64,000 bases of DNA from the NCBI GenBank assembly GCA_036346205.1, contig JARFJB010000928.1:1253501-1317500 (forward strand). The letters are read 5' to 3'. Below the pieces are notes generated by a model. That model made no database searches and was not told where the DNA came from. It saw only the letters and a program-made list of their open reading frames with translations. The translations under genes were made by a program, and so were the position numbers. Positions 50,365 through 60,880 of this stretch are shown in pieces. This DNA comes from Vesta saturnalis (lineage: Eukaryota; Arthropoda; Insecta; Coleoptera; Lampyridae). Numbering within the stretch: the first letter of the stretch is position 1; each line of letters begins with the position of its first letter.

Positions 50365-51494
50365 TGTCTCGTGCTCGTGTCTCGTGTCCGTGTCGTGTCT
50401 CGTGTCTGTGTCCGTCTCGTGTCTCGTGTCCTCTGTGTCTGTCGTGTCCGTGTTCGTGTCTCGTGTCTCGTGTCTCGTGCCTGTTCTGTCTCGGTTCTCT
50501 CGCTGCCTGTGCCTGTGTCTCGTTCTGTCTCGTGTTCTGTGTCCCGTGTCTCGTGTCTCGTGTCTCGTGTCTCGTGTCTCGTGTCGTCGTGTCTCGTGTC
50601 TCGTGTCTGTGTCGTCTGTGTCGCCTCAAGTCTCGTGTCCCGTGTCGTCGTGCCGTGTCTCGTGTCTCGTGTCTCGTGTCTCGTGTCTCGTGTCTCGTGT
50701 CTGTGTCTCGTGTCTCGTGTCCTCGTGTCTCGTGTCTCCAGTCTCGTGTCTTGTGTCTCGTGTCTCGTGTCGCGTGTCTCCTGTCTCGTGTCTTGTATCT
50801 CCGTGTCTCGTGTCTCGTGTCTCGTGTCGTCGTGTCCGTGTCTCGTGTCCTCGTGTCTCGTGTCTCGTGTCTCTGTCTTGTCCTGTCCTGTGTCTGTTTC
50901 TCGCTGTGTCCGTGTCCGTCCGTGTCCTCTGTGTCCTCGTGTCCGTCTGTGCCTCGTGTCCGTGTCTCGTGCCTCGTGTCTCGCTGTCCTCGTGTCCCGT
51001 GTCTCGTGTCTCGTGTCTCGTGTCCTCCTGTGTCCGTGCTCGTGTCTCGTGTTCGTGTCTCGTGTCTCGTGTCTGTGTCTCGGTCTCTGTGCCTCAGTCT
51101 GTGTCTCGTGTCCTCGTGTTCGTGTCCTGTGTCCTCGTGTCTTGTGTCCAGTGTCGTCGTGTCTGTCTCGTGTCTCGTGTCCGTGTGCCTCGTGTCTCGT
51201 GTCTCGTGTCTCGTGTCTCCAGTCCTTGCCTCGTGTCTCTGTGTCTCGTGTCTCGTGTCTGTTCGTGTCCCTGTCCGTGTCTGTGTCTGTGTCTCGTGTC
51301 TGTGTCTCGTGTCTCGTGTCCGTGTCCGTGTCTCGTGTCCTGTGTCTCGTGTCTCGTGTCTCGTGTCCTCGGTCTCTGCCTGTGCCTCGTGTCTCGTGTC
51401 TCGTGTCCTGTCCTGTTGTCCGTGTCCCGTGTCCCGTGTCTCTGTGTCTCGTGTCTCGTGTCTGTGTCCTCGTGTCCTCGTGTCCTCGTGTCCT

Positions 51495-51554
<60 letters not shown>

Positions 51555-52260
51555 TCGTGTCTCGTGTCTCGTGTCTGTGTCCGTGTCCTGTGTCTTGTGT
51601 CTCGTGCCCCGTGTCCCGTGTCGTGTGCCTTGAGTCCTGTCCTATGTCTTGTGTCTTGTGTCCTGTGTCCTGTGTCCTGTGTCCTGTGTCCTGTGTCCTG
51701 TGTCCTGTGTCCTGTGTCCCGTGTCCTGTGTCCTGTCCCTATGTCCTGTGTCCTGTGTCCTGTGTCCGTGTCCTGTGTCCTGTTCTGTGTCCTGTGTCCT
51801 GTGTCCTGTGTCCTGTGTCCTGTCCCTGTTCCTGTGCCTGTGTCCTGTGCCCTGTGTCCTGTGTCCTGTGTCCTGTGTCCTCTGTCCTGTGTCCTGTGCC
51901 CTGTGTCCTGTGTCATGTGTCCTGTGCCCTGTGTCCTGTGTCCTATGTCCTGTGGCCTTTGTCCTGTGTCCAGTGTCCTGTGTCCAGTGTCCTGGGTCCT
52001 GTGTCCTGTGTCCTGTGTGTCCTGTGTCCTGTGTCCTGTGGTCCTGTGTCCGTGTATGTCCTGTGTCCTGTGTCCTGTGTCCTGTGTCCTGTCCTATGTC
52101 CTGTGTCCTGTGTCCTGTGTCCTGTGTCCTGTGTCCTGTGTCCTGTGTCCTGTGCCCTGTGTCTTGTGTCCTGTGCCCTGTGTCCTGTGTCCTTTGTCGT
52201 GTGTCCTGTGTCCTGTATCCCGTGTCTTGTGCCCTGTGTCCTGTGTCCTATGTCTGGTGT
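50131..52260. repeat. 2.1-kb heptanucleotide minisatellite, two blocks
   Basis: The first block (about 50157-51612) is built on GTGTCTC, with interspersed GTGTCC hexamers and other length variants. The second block (about 51613-52260) is built on GTGTCCT and is more regular. On the plus strand adenine is nearly absent for 2 kb. Because 7 is not a multiple of 3 and the unit lacks stops in every phase, very long ORFs (808 codons plus, 607 codons minus) arise as seven-residue peptide repeats; these are not genes. Confidence 0.95.
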
Positions 52261-52569
52261 AAATTACTTTCTAGGGTTTCTGGAACAAATAATGTTACAA
52301 ATGATAGGTTTAAATGTATTTATGAGCATTAGAATTGAAAAAAATTTTAATAAAAAATATAAGTATGTTAAAAAAATAATAGTCAAGAAGTTTGTGCTGT
52401 TGTTAATTTTGAAACTTTTACGAACATTTTTGTTGTTACAAATAGTAGTAAATAAGGTTTAAAAAAAAGCTCGTCAAATCAATTATATATTTTTCTTTAT
52501 TAGAGCACAAGTAAAAGAATATGATGACACACTTTAGTCATTGAAAGTTCCTTTTTAATGATTAAAAAA

Positions 52570-54655
52570 ACCGTTAAGGAATAAAAATGTCAATGCTGCA
52601 AAATGTTTGTTTCTGCTTCACTGTCACAATAAACTATCCTTTGTGTCAAATTTTGCCATGTCCTCACGTGAATCAATTTTTGCTTGTATATATCTTTCTC
52701 TTGCGATTGAACAACAGTAATGTTGTGCCCATTCGGTCACCAGTTTCACAGCTCTTTCCACTTCTTCCGTGTGACAAGGAAGCTGGGCAAATCCACATTC
52801 CTGTTTGGTTGACCTTCACAGGTTTTCCGTATACAATCTTTGAGAGAGTCACTGGAAATGTGTTTTACCAAGAGGGGTAATTTTCTGCGCATGATATCAT
52901 GTCGATGCAACCTTTTGTGTCAAAGTTTATATTTAGAGCTTTAAACTTGTTGACTCCTCCTCTCCTTTCTGTTCTTGATTTTAAAACACGTCGTAAACCA
53001 AATTCTGTTACATTTTTGCATTCATCACATAGCATGAACAAAAGGAGATTTTCTGCGGCAGCAAAGTACCCATTTTTTTTAATAACGGGGTCTAGAATGT
53101 TTTTAAAATCATCAGAGGGGTACCCTGAGATTAGCTTAAACCGATGTTTGGAACTATAGGTACATGAAGGTTTTAACTTTTAAACCACACACGTACATAC
53201 ACTTTCACAGTGTACTCAACCAGACTACTGAGGTTTTCAGTTGCATTTTCAGTTTCTACATACAATCCAAGGAAAAAATTATTTATGTTTTCCAAAAGAG
53301 CAAGGATATTTTCTATGGAAGAAAGTAATCACAGCAAGATTAGCACAGTTCGCTCCACCATCTAAATGGCAAGGTGTCGCAAAGATTATCATGTAATAAA
53401 CCAACTAACTGTTGTAAAGGTCTTGCTATTTCATTTTCCACCAAAAAAATTATACCATTGTTATGTCCTGTATTTACAACGGTTCCATCATACTTAATGG
53501 CAGTAAAGTTCAAAAGTTGTTTGTTGTATCTGCTATCCTTAAGAAACTCACAGTATACTGTCTGCTATGTCTATTCCAGTGCCAGATTTAGTTGCTACGT
53601 GGCCTGAACACCTTGCGCTTGGGTCCTCCATTAATGAAACGCACTCTTCTGAAATAACTTTTTCGTACTTAGCTCGTTTCCTTTCTGGAACAATTGTTTT
53701 TGCTCTGATACCATCAAAAAGCAATCCTGTATTTTTGGTTATCTGACATTAAGACTGTCGTTAATAAAGCCTCTTCGATTTTTGTATTTTTGTCGATTAA
53801 TTTGATGTTGACTTCCCCTCCGATTACACCCAAGTCCTATAAAGCAGCAATAGCCATGCAGCTCTACCTGGTAACCCGGTACGGTTACCAATGGAAGCTA
53901 CAGATGACAATTTAATGCGCATTATCTTTCAAAGGGTCTGGTAGATTAATCTCTTCTTCAGAAATCAAGACTTTTTGCTTTTCTATTTGCTCTGCAGAGC
54001 TGTTATTGTCGTCAGTAACCGTTTCTCATACACTAGCATTTTTTGTCCATCCTTGATTCAACTTAACTGTTTTCTGTAGTTATTTACTTTTGTTTGCTTC
54101 TTTCTTCTTCAAAGCCCCTGAGGTACCTATATCAACATTCCCTAAAACCACTTTAGTGCATTGATCTTTTAGACACTCTTGCTCTACACTTGGTACATTT
54201 TTGTACCAATAATATCAAAGTTTTGACACACGCAGGCAGCAACATCAAATAAATGTTCAGCTTCTGTAAATTTTCGTGGTTCCAGTCAAACTTATCTGAA
54301 CCCTTTCTAGTTAATGAATTCCTATATTTAGCATAATAAACTTTTATTATTTGTAAAATTCTAAGATTAGAATCTACGGGAATAGAAGCTCTTGACCATA
54401 TCTGTTCTAGGAAAAAGCACATTGTTATAGGGATCATTGAAATTTTATCTTTATGTAGAGCTAAAATTAAATGTGTATTGCAGCTCATCAAAAGCAAGAA
54501 AGATGAGAAAAGACTTAATACTCAACTTCTCCAAATAATGATTTTGAACAAACTACGTAAGATTCTGATCTGGATATGTCTAATGGAGGTTGGGAAAACT
54601 TCAAAACTTCTGTGCGTATAAAAATGGCCAAATAACTGAAAATCAGCTTTATTTA
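52570..54655 (-). pseudogene. Second copy of the 8-bp-TSD orphan family, decayed
   Basis: Minus-strand relic related to the gene at 56511-58879. In order: FQLFGHFYTHRSFEVFPTS near 54640; QIWSRASIPVDSNLRILQII (54415); LLVQKCTKCRARV; GRAA...LGVIGGEVN-like remnants; FDGIRAKTIVPERKRAKYEK; SEECVSLMEDPSARCSGHVA; FTAIKYDGTVVNTGHNNGI with the Asp intact; ARPLQQLVGLLHDN where the Cys of CxxH reads Gly; PVIKKNGYFAAAENLLLFML and NVTEFGLRRVLKSR. It ends near 52570. Frames change at least six times. I found no inverted ends; one side runs toward the minisatellite. Confidence 0.72.
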
Positions 54656-55979
54656 GTACGATTTTGGGACGAAAATAAGTCCATTTTTTGTTAGTAAAGT
54701 TATAGGTGACAAAATCTAATAAAATGAAAAAACCTTTTAGGAATTAAGTAAAGTAATTGAAAAGATTCAAGAGGGCGGAACTCCAGTAATTGATCAAAAA
54801 AGTTCAATACTTGTTATTATATTTCATAAATATAATTAAAAAAAAAAAAAAATCAGATGAAGGGGACAGTTTGGTGAACTTATCCCCTTAGTAGAAATCT
54901 TACCAATGTTACTAGGGTAAATGCACCTCTGTACAGATTTTTTTTCATTAAAGAAAATAGAAGTTTGTCAGCTATGCACAATATATTGAAATCAGTTGGC
55001 AAGGTAGACATTGGATTGATTGTTTATACCGTTTCCTGTAAAGTAGAGAAAATCTGAAAACTTTTAGCTTTTAATTTAGATACAAGTTTTTGTTACATCC
55101 GTGGAAAATTTCTAAAAATATAAAAAAAAAAAATATAAAAATCCTAAATGTATTTTTAAGTAGTTTGAGAAATTGAAGTTTGAGGTCAATTCACTTAAAG
55201 AAATGGAGCATAAGTAATGATAGCTTTGAAGACGAGAAGTTATATCTAGATATAATTACGAGTTGAAAAGGATATTGGTTGTCCCTATTAGGCGGATCTC
55301 TTGGTTCGTGGATTAAAATGTAAGTTTGCTAGTTGAAAATTTTGACGAGTGAATAGAAGATCTTTGGTTAAAAATTTGAATGCGATTGGTCGAGAAGTGC
55401 CTGTTAACCTGCTCTTTTATTTATTTGTCATTACTAAGGGTAAAGGTGTTCCTTTGAGAACATAAATGGACGTTTTGTCAGTGCCAAAATCGGCACCTAT
55501 GTTTTGTTTATCATTCTCTATTTTTATTATTTTTAAAATAGGTAAATACCGGAATTTTAAAAGCACATACAGTGTTTACGTAACACACAAGTAACGTGAA
55601 TTTTAAGATTACTCAATCTTGACTTAAGTATTTTGCAGAATTTTTGACGAGAGTTTATTTTATCTAAAATTTAAAAAACCAAAGAATTATGCAATTAAAT
55701 TTTGAAGTATTGTTTTCCAAATTTGAATAACGCAACACTTAATTATTTTGCATTGAAATATAGAGAGCTACGCTATTCATTCTTAAATAATGTTTTGCAA
55801 CATTTAAAGACGCAAAAGTTTATGAGTATTTTTGTATTTGAGTAACGAAAAAGTTTCCTGATTTTAGTATAAGACTTGCAGATCAATTTAGTGATAAATT
55901 TTTGAGTTTAGAAATAACCCATTAGAGATCAAACTTTACTAGTGATGTTGAAGTAACAGTATGAGCCAAAAGTTGAGCA
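54656..55979. other. Intergenic, no recognised feature
   Basis: AT-rich with short A-runs. No gene or clear repeat recognised. Confidence 0.4.
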
Positions 55980-55987
55980 CTGGATAT
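55980..55987. other. Target site duplication CTGGATAT, left copy
   Basis: Eight bases identical to 59289-59296, directly outside the TIR starting TAGGGTGG. Confidence 0.88.
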
Positions 55988-56510
55988 TAGGGTGGATCGA
56001 AAAAAAATTTTTTTTATTTTTGATTGACCTTCCCCTCGAGCATCAAAATTTGATAAAATTTACTATGTTTTGTACTTCGTAAAAAAAATCCAAATATTTT
56101 CTGTTCAACAATTTCAAGTGACCTTACGTGGGAAAGTATTTTAGATGATACTATTTACTATATATAAAAAATGCGGATCTTTTAAAGTACATTTAGAGGT
56201 TCCCTACAAGCATGAAATATTGACAAATATAACTAAATTGTCACGGGGTAACCATCGAGATTGTATACAAGGAAAATGACACCAATAAACACTTTAACTC
56301 TCTCTCTGTTGTCTACTCCCATTTTTAGACCCCCCTCCCCCATCCCCAGCCCCCACTACCACTTCGCCATCAATCGTGCCACGCGCCTAAAACTGACAAA
56401 ACCTTTGGTCAGTTACTCGTTGTATCTTGCGTATGCGTAAGCTTGTTTCGAGCGTTTACCTTTAAGTCTGTTAATTACAATACGAATAGTCGAGTACATA
56501 GTGCAGTAAA

Positions 56511-58879
56511 ATGCCCCGTACAAGGCAGCATGCAGTTTGTCCTTTATTTGGACATCCCACAAAGCTACCAACTACTGTTTTACCTACATACGATGATATC
56601 ATGAAGTATTACATATCAGTTAAAAATGAATTTCTTCAGCAAAGTAATAAAGTGTTCGATACATATAATATTAACTGATGTAAAAAAAATATGGAACAAA
56701 GCATCTATCCCAGTGTTGTCAGACCAACGGATTTTAGAGCTTCTTAGAAACAACCACGATAAATGTCAAAAATTTAAAAAACATTTAAAAGATCCGTTAC
56801 CAGAAAAATGCAAAATACATGTCTCTCACGCTAAAAATACTCTTTTTGACATTGCCATTTGTAAATGTGTGGACTACACCCTGTGTCGCTGTACAATGAA
56901 GATAGCATTGCAAGAGCGCCCATTTCTTGTCGATCAAAGCACAACGCGGAAAATGATGATGGGTTCTGTAGGCTGGACTACTACAAAACAGATAGCTAAG
57001 AGATTACAACGAAAGGAAAATACCAAGCCAATTAATAAAACTATTACAATCGAATCCACGACAGCTGATTGATCTCCTTACTTTCAAGATACCAATGAGC
57101 AAATTTTATTTGAAAATGCACCTTCGACGTCTCAGCTTGTAACTGATAGTAAATCAACGCCTTGTACTTCGCAAATGAGACTTAATTTACCTAAATTAGC
57201 TGCAGCTTGTAACCGAACTGGCGTTTCAGATAAAACTGCAGCTCTGCTGGTAAGCTCTGTTCTTGAGGACTTCGGTGTGGTTAGTGCAGAGGATTCTTCA
57301 AAAATTGTGAACCGAAACAAGATAAGACGGATTCGAAAAAAGTATCCAGGAGAATTGCAGCAGACACAAATGCTCGAGTTTGAACTTTTACAAGGTATTT
57401 ATTTATTTATTCTCTACAATAGCTTTCAGGTGCAATTTATAATAAGAGTTTAAACTAAAGTGGGGGTATTTTGCTTTATTTCATTTCTAAGAATTTTATA
57501 GTAAGCTGTACTGTGGCTTGATGTAGTCTTCTTTACAGGTGATTACTTTGACAGCCGCAAAGACAGAACTTTGACTTACCATACAAACGGAAATAAACAC
57601 TATAAGCGCACCATAACAGAAGAACACATCGTGTTACTTGCAGAACCTGGTTCTAAATATATGGGGCATGTAACGCCACAATCTGGAACTGCAGCCAATA
57701 TCAAGCGAAGTATTTTAGAGATGCTACAAAACAGTTACAATTATTCGGCGCTCGTTGCGGTTGGTACCATGGGACAGTTGTAAATACAGAAGCAAAAAAC
57801 GGAGTTATTTGTATGTTAGAGTCAGAAATTGGTAGATCATTGCACTGGTTCATTTGTCTATTACATGCGAGTGAGCTTCCACTTCGGCACCTACTACATT
57901 CATTGGATGGTGTAACAGCAGGTCCACGTGGGTTTTCTGGCCCTATAGGAAAGATGTTGGAATCATGTGAGAAACTTCCTAGTACACAGTTTAAACCAAT
58001 TCACCAAATTTTACCAGAAGTTAATGTAAAGCAATTGAGTACAGATCAAAAATATCTTTTCGACATATGTGTGATTGTAGTTTCTGGTAAGTGCCCTGTA
58101 GACTTTATTGAAAGAAGTCCAGGTAACTTAAATCACTCTAGGTGGGTAAATTGTGCAAACAGGATTTTGCGCTTATACATTGCTACAGAAACACCCACTG
58201 TCAATCCTATTATTTTAAGTGAATTTGTGATAAAAGTCTACACACCGACATGGTTCGATATTAAAACAAAATCTTCTTGTTTCGATGGACCACGACATTT
58301 ACTAAAGATGATACAACGTTCGAGATATCTTCCAGCACACCTTTTGAATATAATTGATCCGGTACTGCAAAGAAATGCATATTTTGCGCACCCGAGAATA
58401 TACTGCTTTCCATGCTTCACGATAATAGGCAGTGTATAAGAAAGCTGGCACTGAGACGAATTCTGAAAGCCCGTTCAAATGGTAACCCAGGAGTTATCAG
58501 ACAGTTTAAGACGCCTACGTTAAATTTTAAAGCTGAAACCTATGAAGATTTGATAGACTGGCAAAACTGCAAGTTATGTGAACCTCCCCTGCTGATCTCC
58601 TTAACTTCTGCAACAATAAAGGATTGGATTGATGACAAGGTCGACATGTAACTGTCAATGCCCTTATTTCCTTGCCACACCCAGGCTGTGGAACGATGTA
58701 TTCAACTGGTGACAGAAGCTTCCAAAGCAGTTTCAGGCCACGAAGCTAGAGATGAGTTTGTAAGAGCCAAACTCGAGTGGAGGCGTAAATTACCACAGTT
58801 TAAAAGTAAAACAGATTTTGCTGTTGAGTTCTTGCTGCATGGCCACCGCGTTGTCCTCGTAAGTTTCCAGTTTCCCTAG
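56511..58879 (+). pseudogene. Orphan transposase-like protein of the 3.3-kb element
   Basis: ATG 56511 (MPRTRQHAVCPLFGHP, Cys motif, PTYDDIMKYY). A frameshift near 56660 leads to KIWNKASIPVLSDQRILELL, a Cys-rich segment (FDIAICKCVDYTLCRC), PFLVDQSTTRKMMMG; in-frame TGA at 57070; NLPKLAAACNRTGVSDKTAA; a 144-bp intron; GDYFDSRKDRTLTYH, ITEEHIVLLAEPGSKYMGHV. Around 57762 a one-base loss and a Asp-to-His change hit the block that reads DGT in the sister copy. Then TVVNTEAKNGVICMLE, WFICLLHASELPLRHLL (CxxH), LNHSRWVNCANRILRLYIAT, VYTPTWFDIK, a frameshift near 58400, ALRRILKARS, a stop at 58649 and FPCHTQAVERCIQLVTEA. I infer a DDE-type transposase from element structure, DGT and CxxH. The family has no function I can name. 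This copy is inactive. Confidence 0.75.
57395..57538 (+). other. 144-bp GT-AG intron in the orphan transposase-like gene
   Basis: Donor CAAG|GTATTT and acceptor TTTACAG|GTGATT with a pyrimidine-leaning tract. Splicing joins ...FELLQ-G-DYFDSRKD in frame, and the intron itself contains stops in that frame. Confidence 0.75.
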
Positions 58880-59288
58880 AATAAAACTAATCATCAAACT
58901 ATAATTTTCTTATACCAATACTTACTTTGAATACATTTATGTTTGGAACACTTTTCTATTATTTAAACCCTTTATGTCTAAATACTTGTACATGCAGGGG
59001 AACCTCCAAACGTATTTTAAAAGATTTGCATTTTTTATATATAGTAAAGAGTATCATCTAAAATACTTTCCCACGCCAGGTCACTTGAAATTGTTAAACA
59101 GAAAATATTTGGATTTTTTTACGAAGTACAAAACAGTAAATTTTATTAAATTTTGATGCTCGAGGTGAACCTGAAGATGACCTTCAAAAATTCTGAGATT
59201 TTGCTAACGTAAACACTTTATCTATTGTCAACTTTCGGTGTGCAAGGTCAATCAAAAATTAAAAAAAAAATTTTTTCGATCCACCCTA

Positions 59289-59296
59289 CTGGATAT
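59289..59296. other. Target site duplication CTGGATAT, right copy
   Basis: Identical to the left octamer at 55980-55987. Confidence 0.88.
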
Positions 59297-60880
59297 GTAT
59301 TAGGAGTTTTTGGTGAATGCTAAGTTTGGTCGAATATTTAGTTTTGACTGAATGGTTTGCATTCCTGTCTTATATGTGAATAATTAGATCTTGTTCACAA
59401 TGACTTCGTTTTTAGAAATATTAGGCGGGGTTGCGCCTAAGTGACACTTTATTACCGATTTTTGATTGTTGTGCTATTTTAACAAGTGCTCTTTTTATTT
59501 AGTTAAATAGTCCTGTTAATAACGACCAGTTAATATATATCCGTGTTTAGAATTGATTGAATTTAATAAACGGGAACAATTTTGAATTGAAGCAAATGTT
59601 GCAGTGTCTGTAAGAAGTTTATTTATTTTCTAAAAAATCGGAATTTAAATAGTTAAATTTTATTAACCACAAAAAAAGATGTGTTTCTGTAGAGTAGTTT
59701 AAAAGGTATCACAGTTTCCATAAGACCCTTCACTGCCTCTCACAGTAGGCTGTGCTATTGAACTAGAGCAAATATTTATTAATAATGGAAGTAGGAGTAT
59801 AAGAGGATTACATATAAGCAAAATATATACTTTTCAAAAAGAAATAACATTTACTACCATTTGCATCACACAAAGATCAGTTTGAAACATATATTTTGTA
59901 ATTGTATATTTTCAGCTACAAACTTGGGAACATCAAAGCCATGTTATTTACATGCAGATTTCATTCGAACTCAAACTTATGCTAAGAATAGTGTGTTATT
60001 AATGAATATTAATGTCTTTATCTGAACGTTGTGAGAAAAATTGTTAAAACTGCTTCCCGTCTGAACAGCATTATATTATTCCATTCCTTGTTTTATATTT
60101 TTACGCATCATATGTGGAGACAGTGAAATATGATACACACCCCTCTTTAATACAATATGGTGACTTTGGTGATCAAGTCAATTTTTCGTTTACCTTTTAT
60201 AATCTGATTTGTCGGGACAGAAAACAGCTAACAGATATAAATTTCTTCCTTTTGTGCAAAATTCTTGTGAAAATGAAACAAATTTGTGATATGTGGCCCT
60301 GTAACGTTATAGCGTAACTCTCATTTATAAATTCTAAAATATATTTCTTTATCGTTATTTTAAATGATTTTTACAATAAGCTACCAAAATATGTTCATAT
60401 CCATTTTTTTTCTGTACTAGCGAATTATTTGCAATACACTAATTAATCAGATTAATTAAAGCAAATAAAGCATCTACTAGCAACTTATGTTTTAATGTAA
60501 AAAATGTGGGACTACTCTGGAAGTGAATTTTTAAATACAAAAATAAGTCAGAAATTATATTTACATTGTCATTAATTCTGTAATCTGGGTATGTTTGGTT
60601 ATTTATGATATTTCAGTACTTTACAGTTTATTTAAAAGTATAGATTCTGTATTCTAATATTTAATTCCTTTTAACACTGTTGCCAGACCTTTCGGGCAGA
60701 GGCAACAGAGAAAAAGAAAGGACTAAGCTTAGATAGACGGATGCACTGGATGCCTGGGTGTAATTAGCATTAAGGACCTGAGAGGGTAGATTTGCCCCCA
60801 AAACCCGAAACGGGGCAGTACTATTTAGGAGGGAGACGTCACTAATAGTGGAGCTGCCAGGAAGCGCAGTTATATATAAC
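59297..60880. other. Intergenic; target region of the hAT element
   Basis: The first part (to about 59540) weakly resembles 15290-15480. The last 200 bp (60680-60880) are less AT-rich and look like different, possibly repetitive, DNA interrupted by the hAT insertion (it may resume after 63583). No gene recognised. Confidence 0.35.

Larger units (their letters stand above)
55988..59288 (+). mobile_element. Complete 3.3-kb TIR element with 8-bp target duplication, orphan gene
   Basis: Begins TAGGGTGGATCGAAAAAA and ends with the reverse complement, CGATCCACCCTA. The left TIR is about 55988-56207, the right about 58995-59288; they align closely through TTTTTGATTGACCTT, CTCGAGCATCAAAATTT, TTTTGTACTTCGTAAAAAAA, CAATTTCAAGTGACCT and GTGGGAAAGTATTTTAGATG, the right TIR carrying about 75 extra bp near its outer third. 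Flanks are the perfect octamer CTGGATAT on both sides. An 8-bp duplication is what hAT and P superfamily elements make. The single spliced plus-strand gene inside belongs to an orphan family. It is the cleanest transposon in the window. Confidence 0.88.

Noticed and set aside
50131..52260. CRISPR array or telomeric repeat
   Set aside because: There are no spacers, the unit is 7 bp, and the motif is unlike TTAGG or other telomeric repeats. It is a minisatellite in a eukaryotic context.
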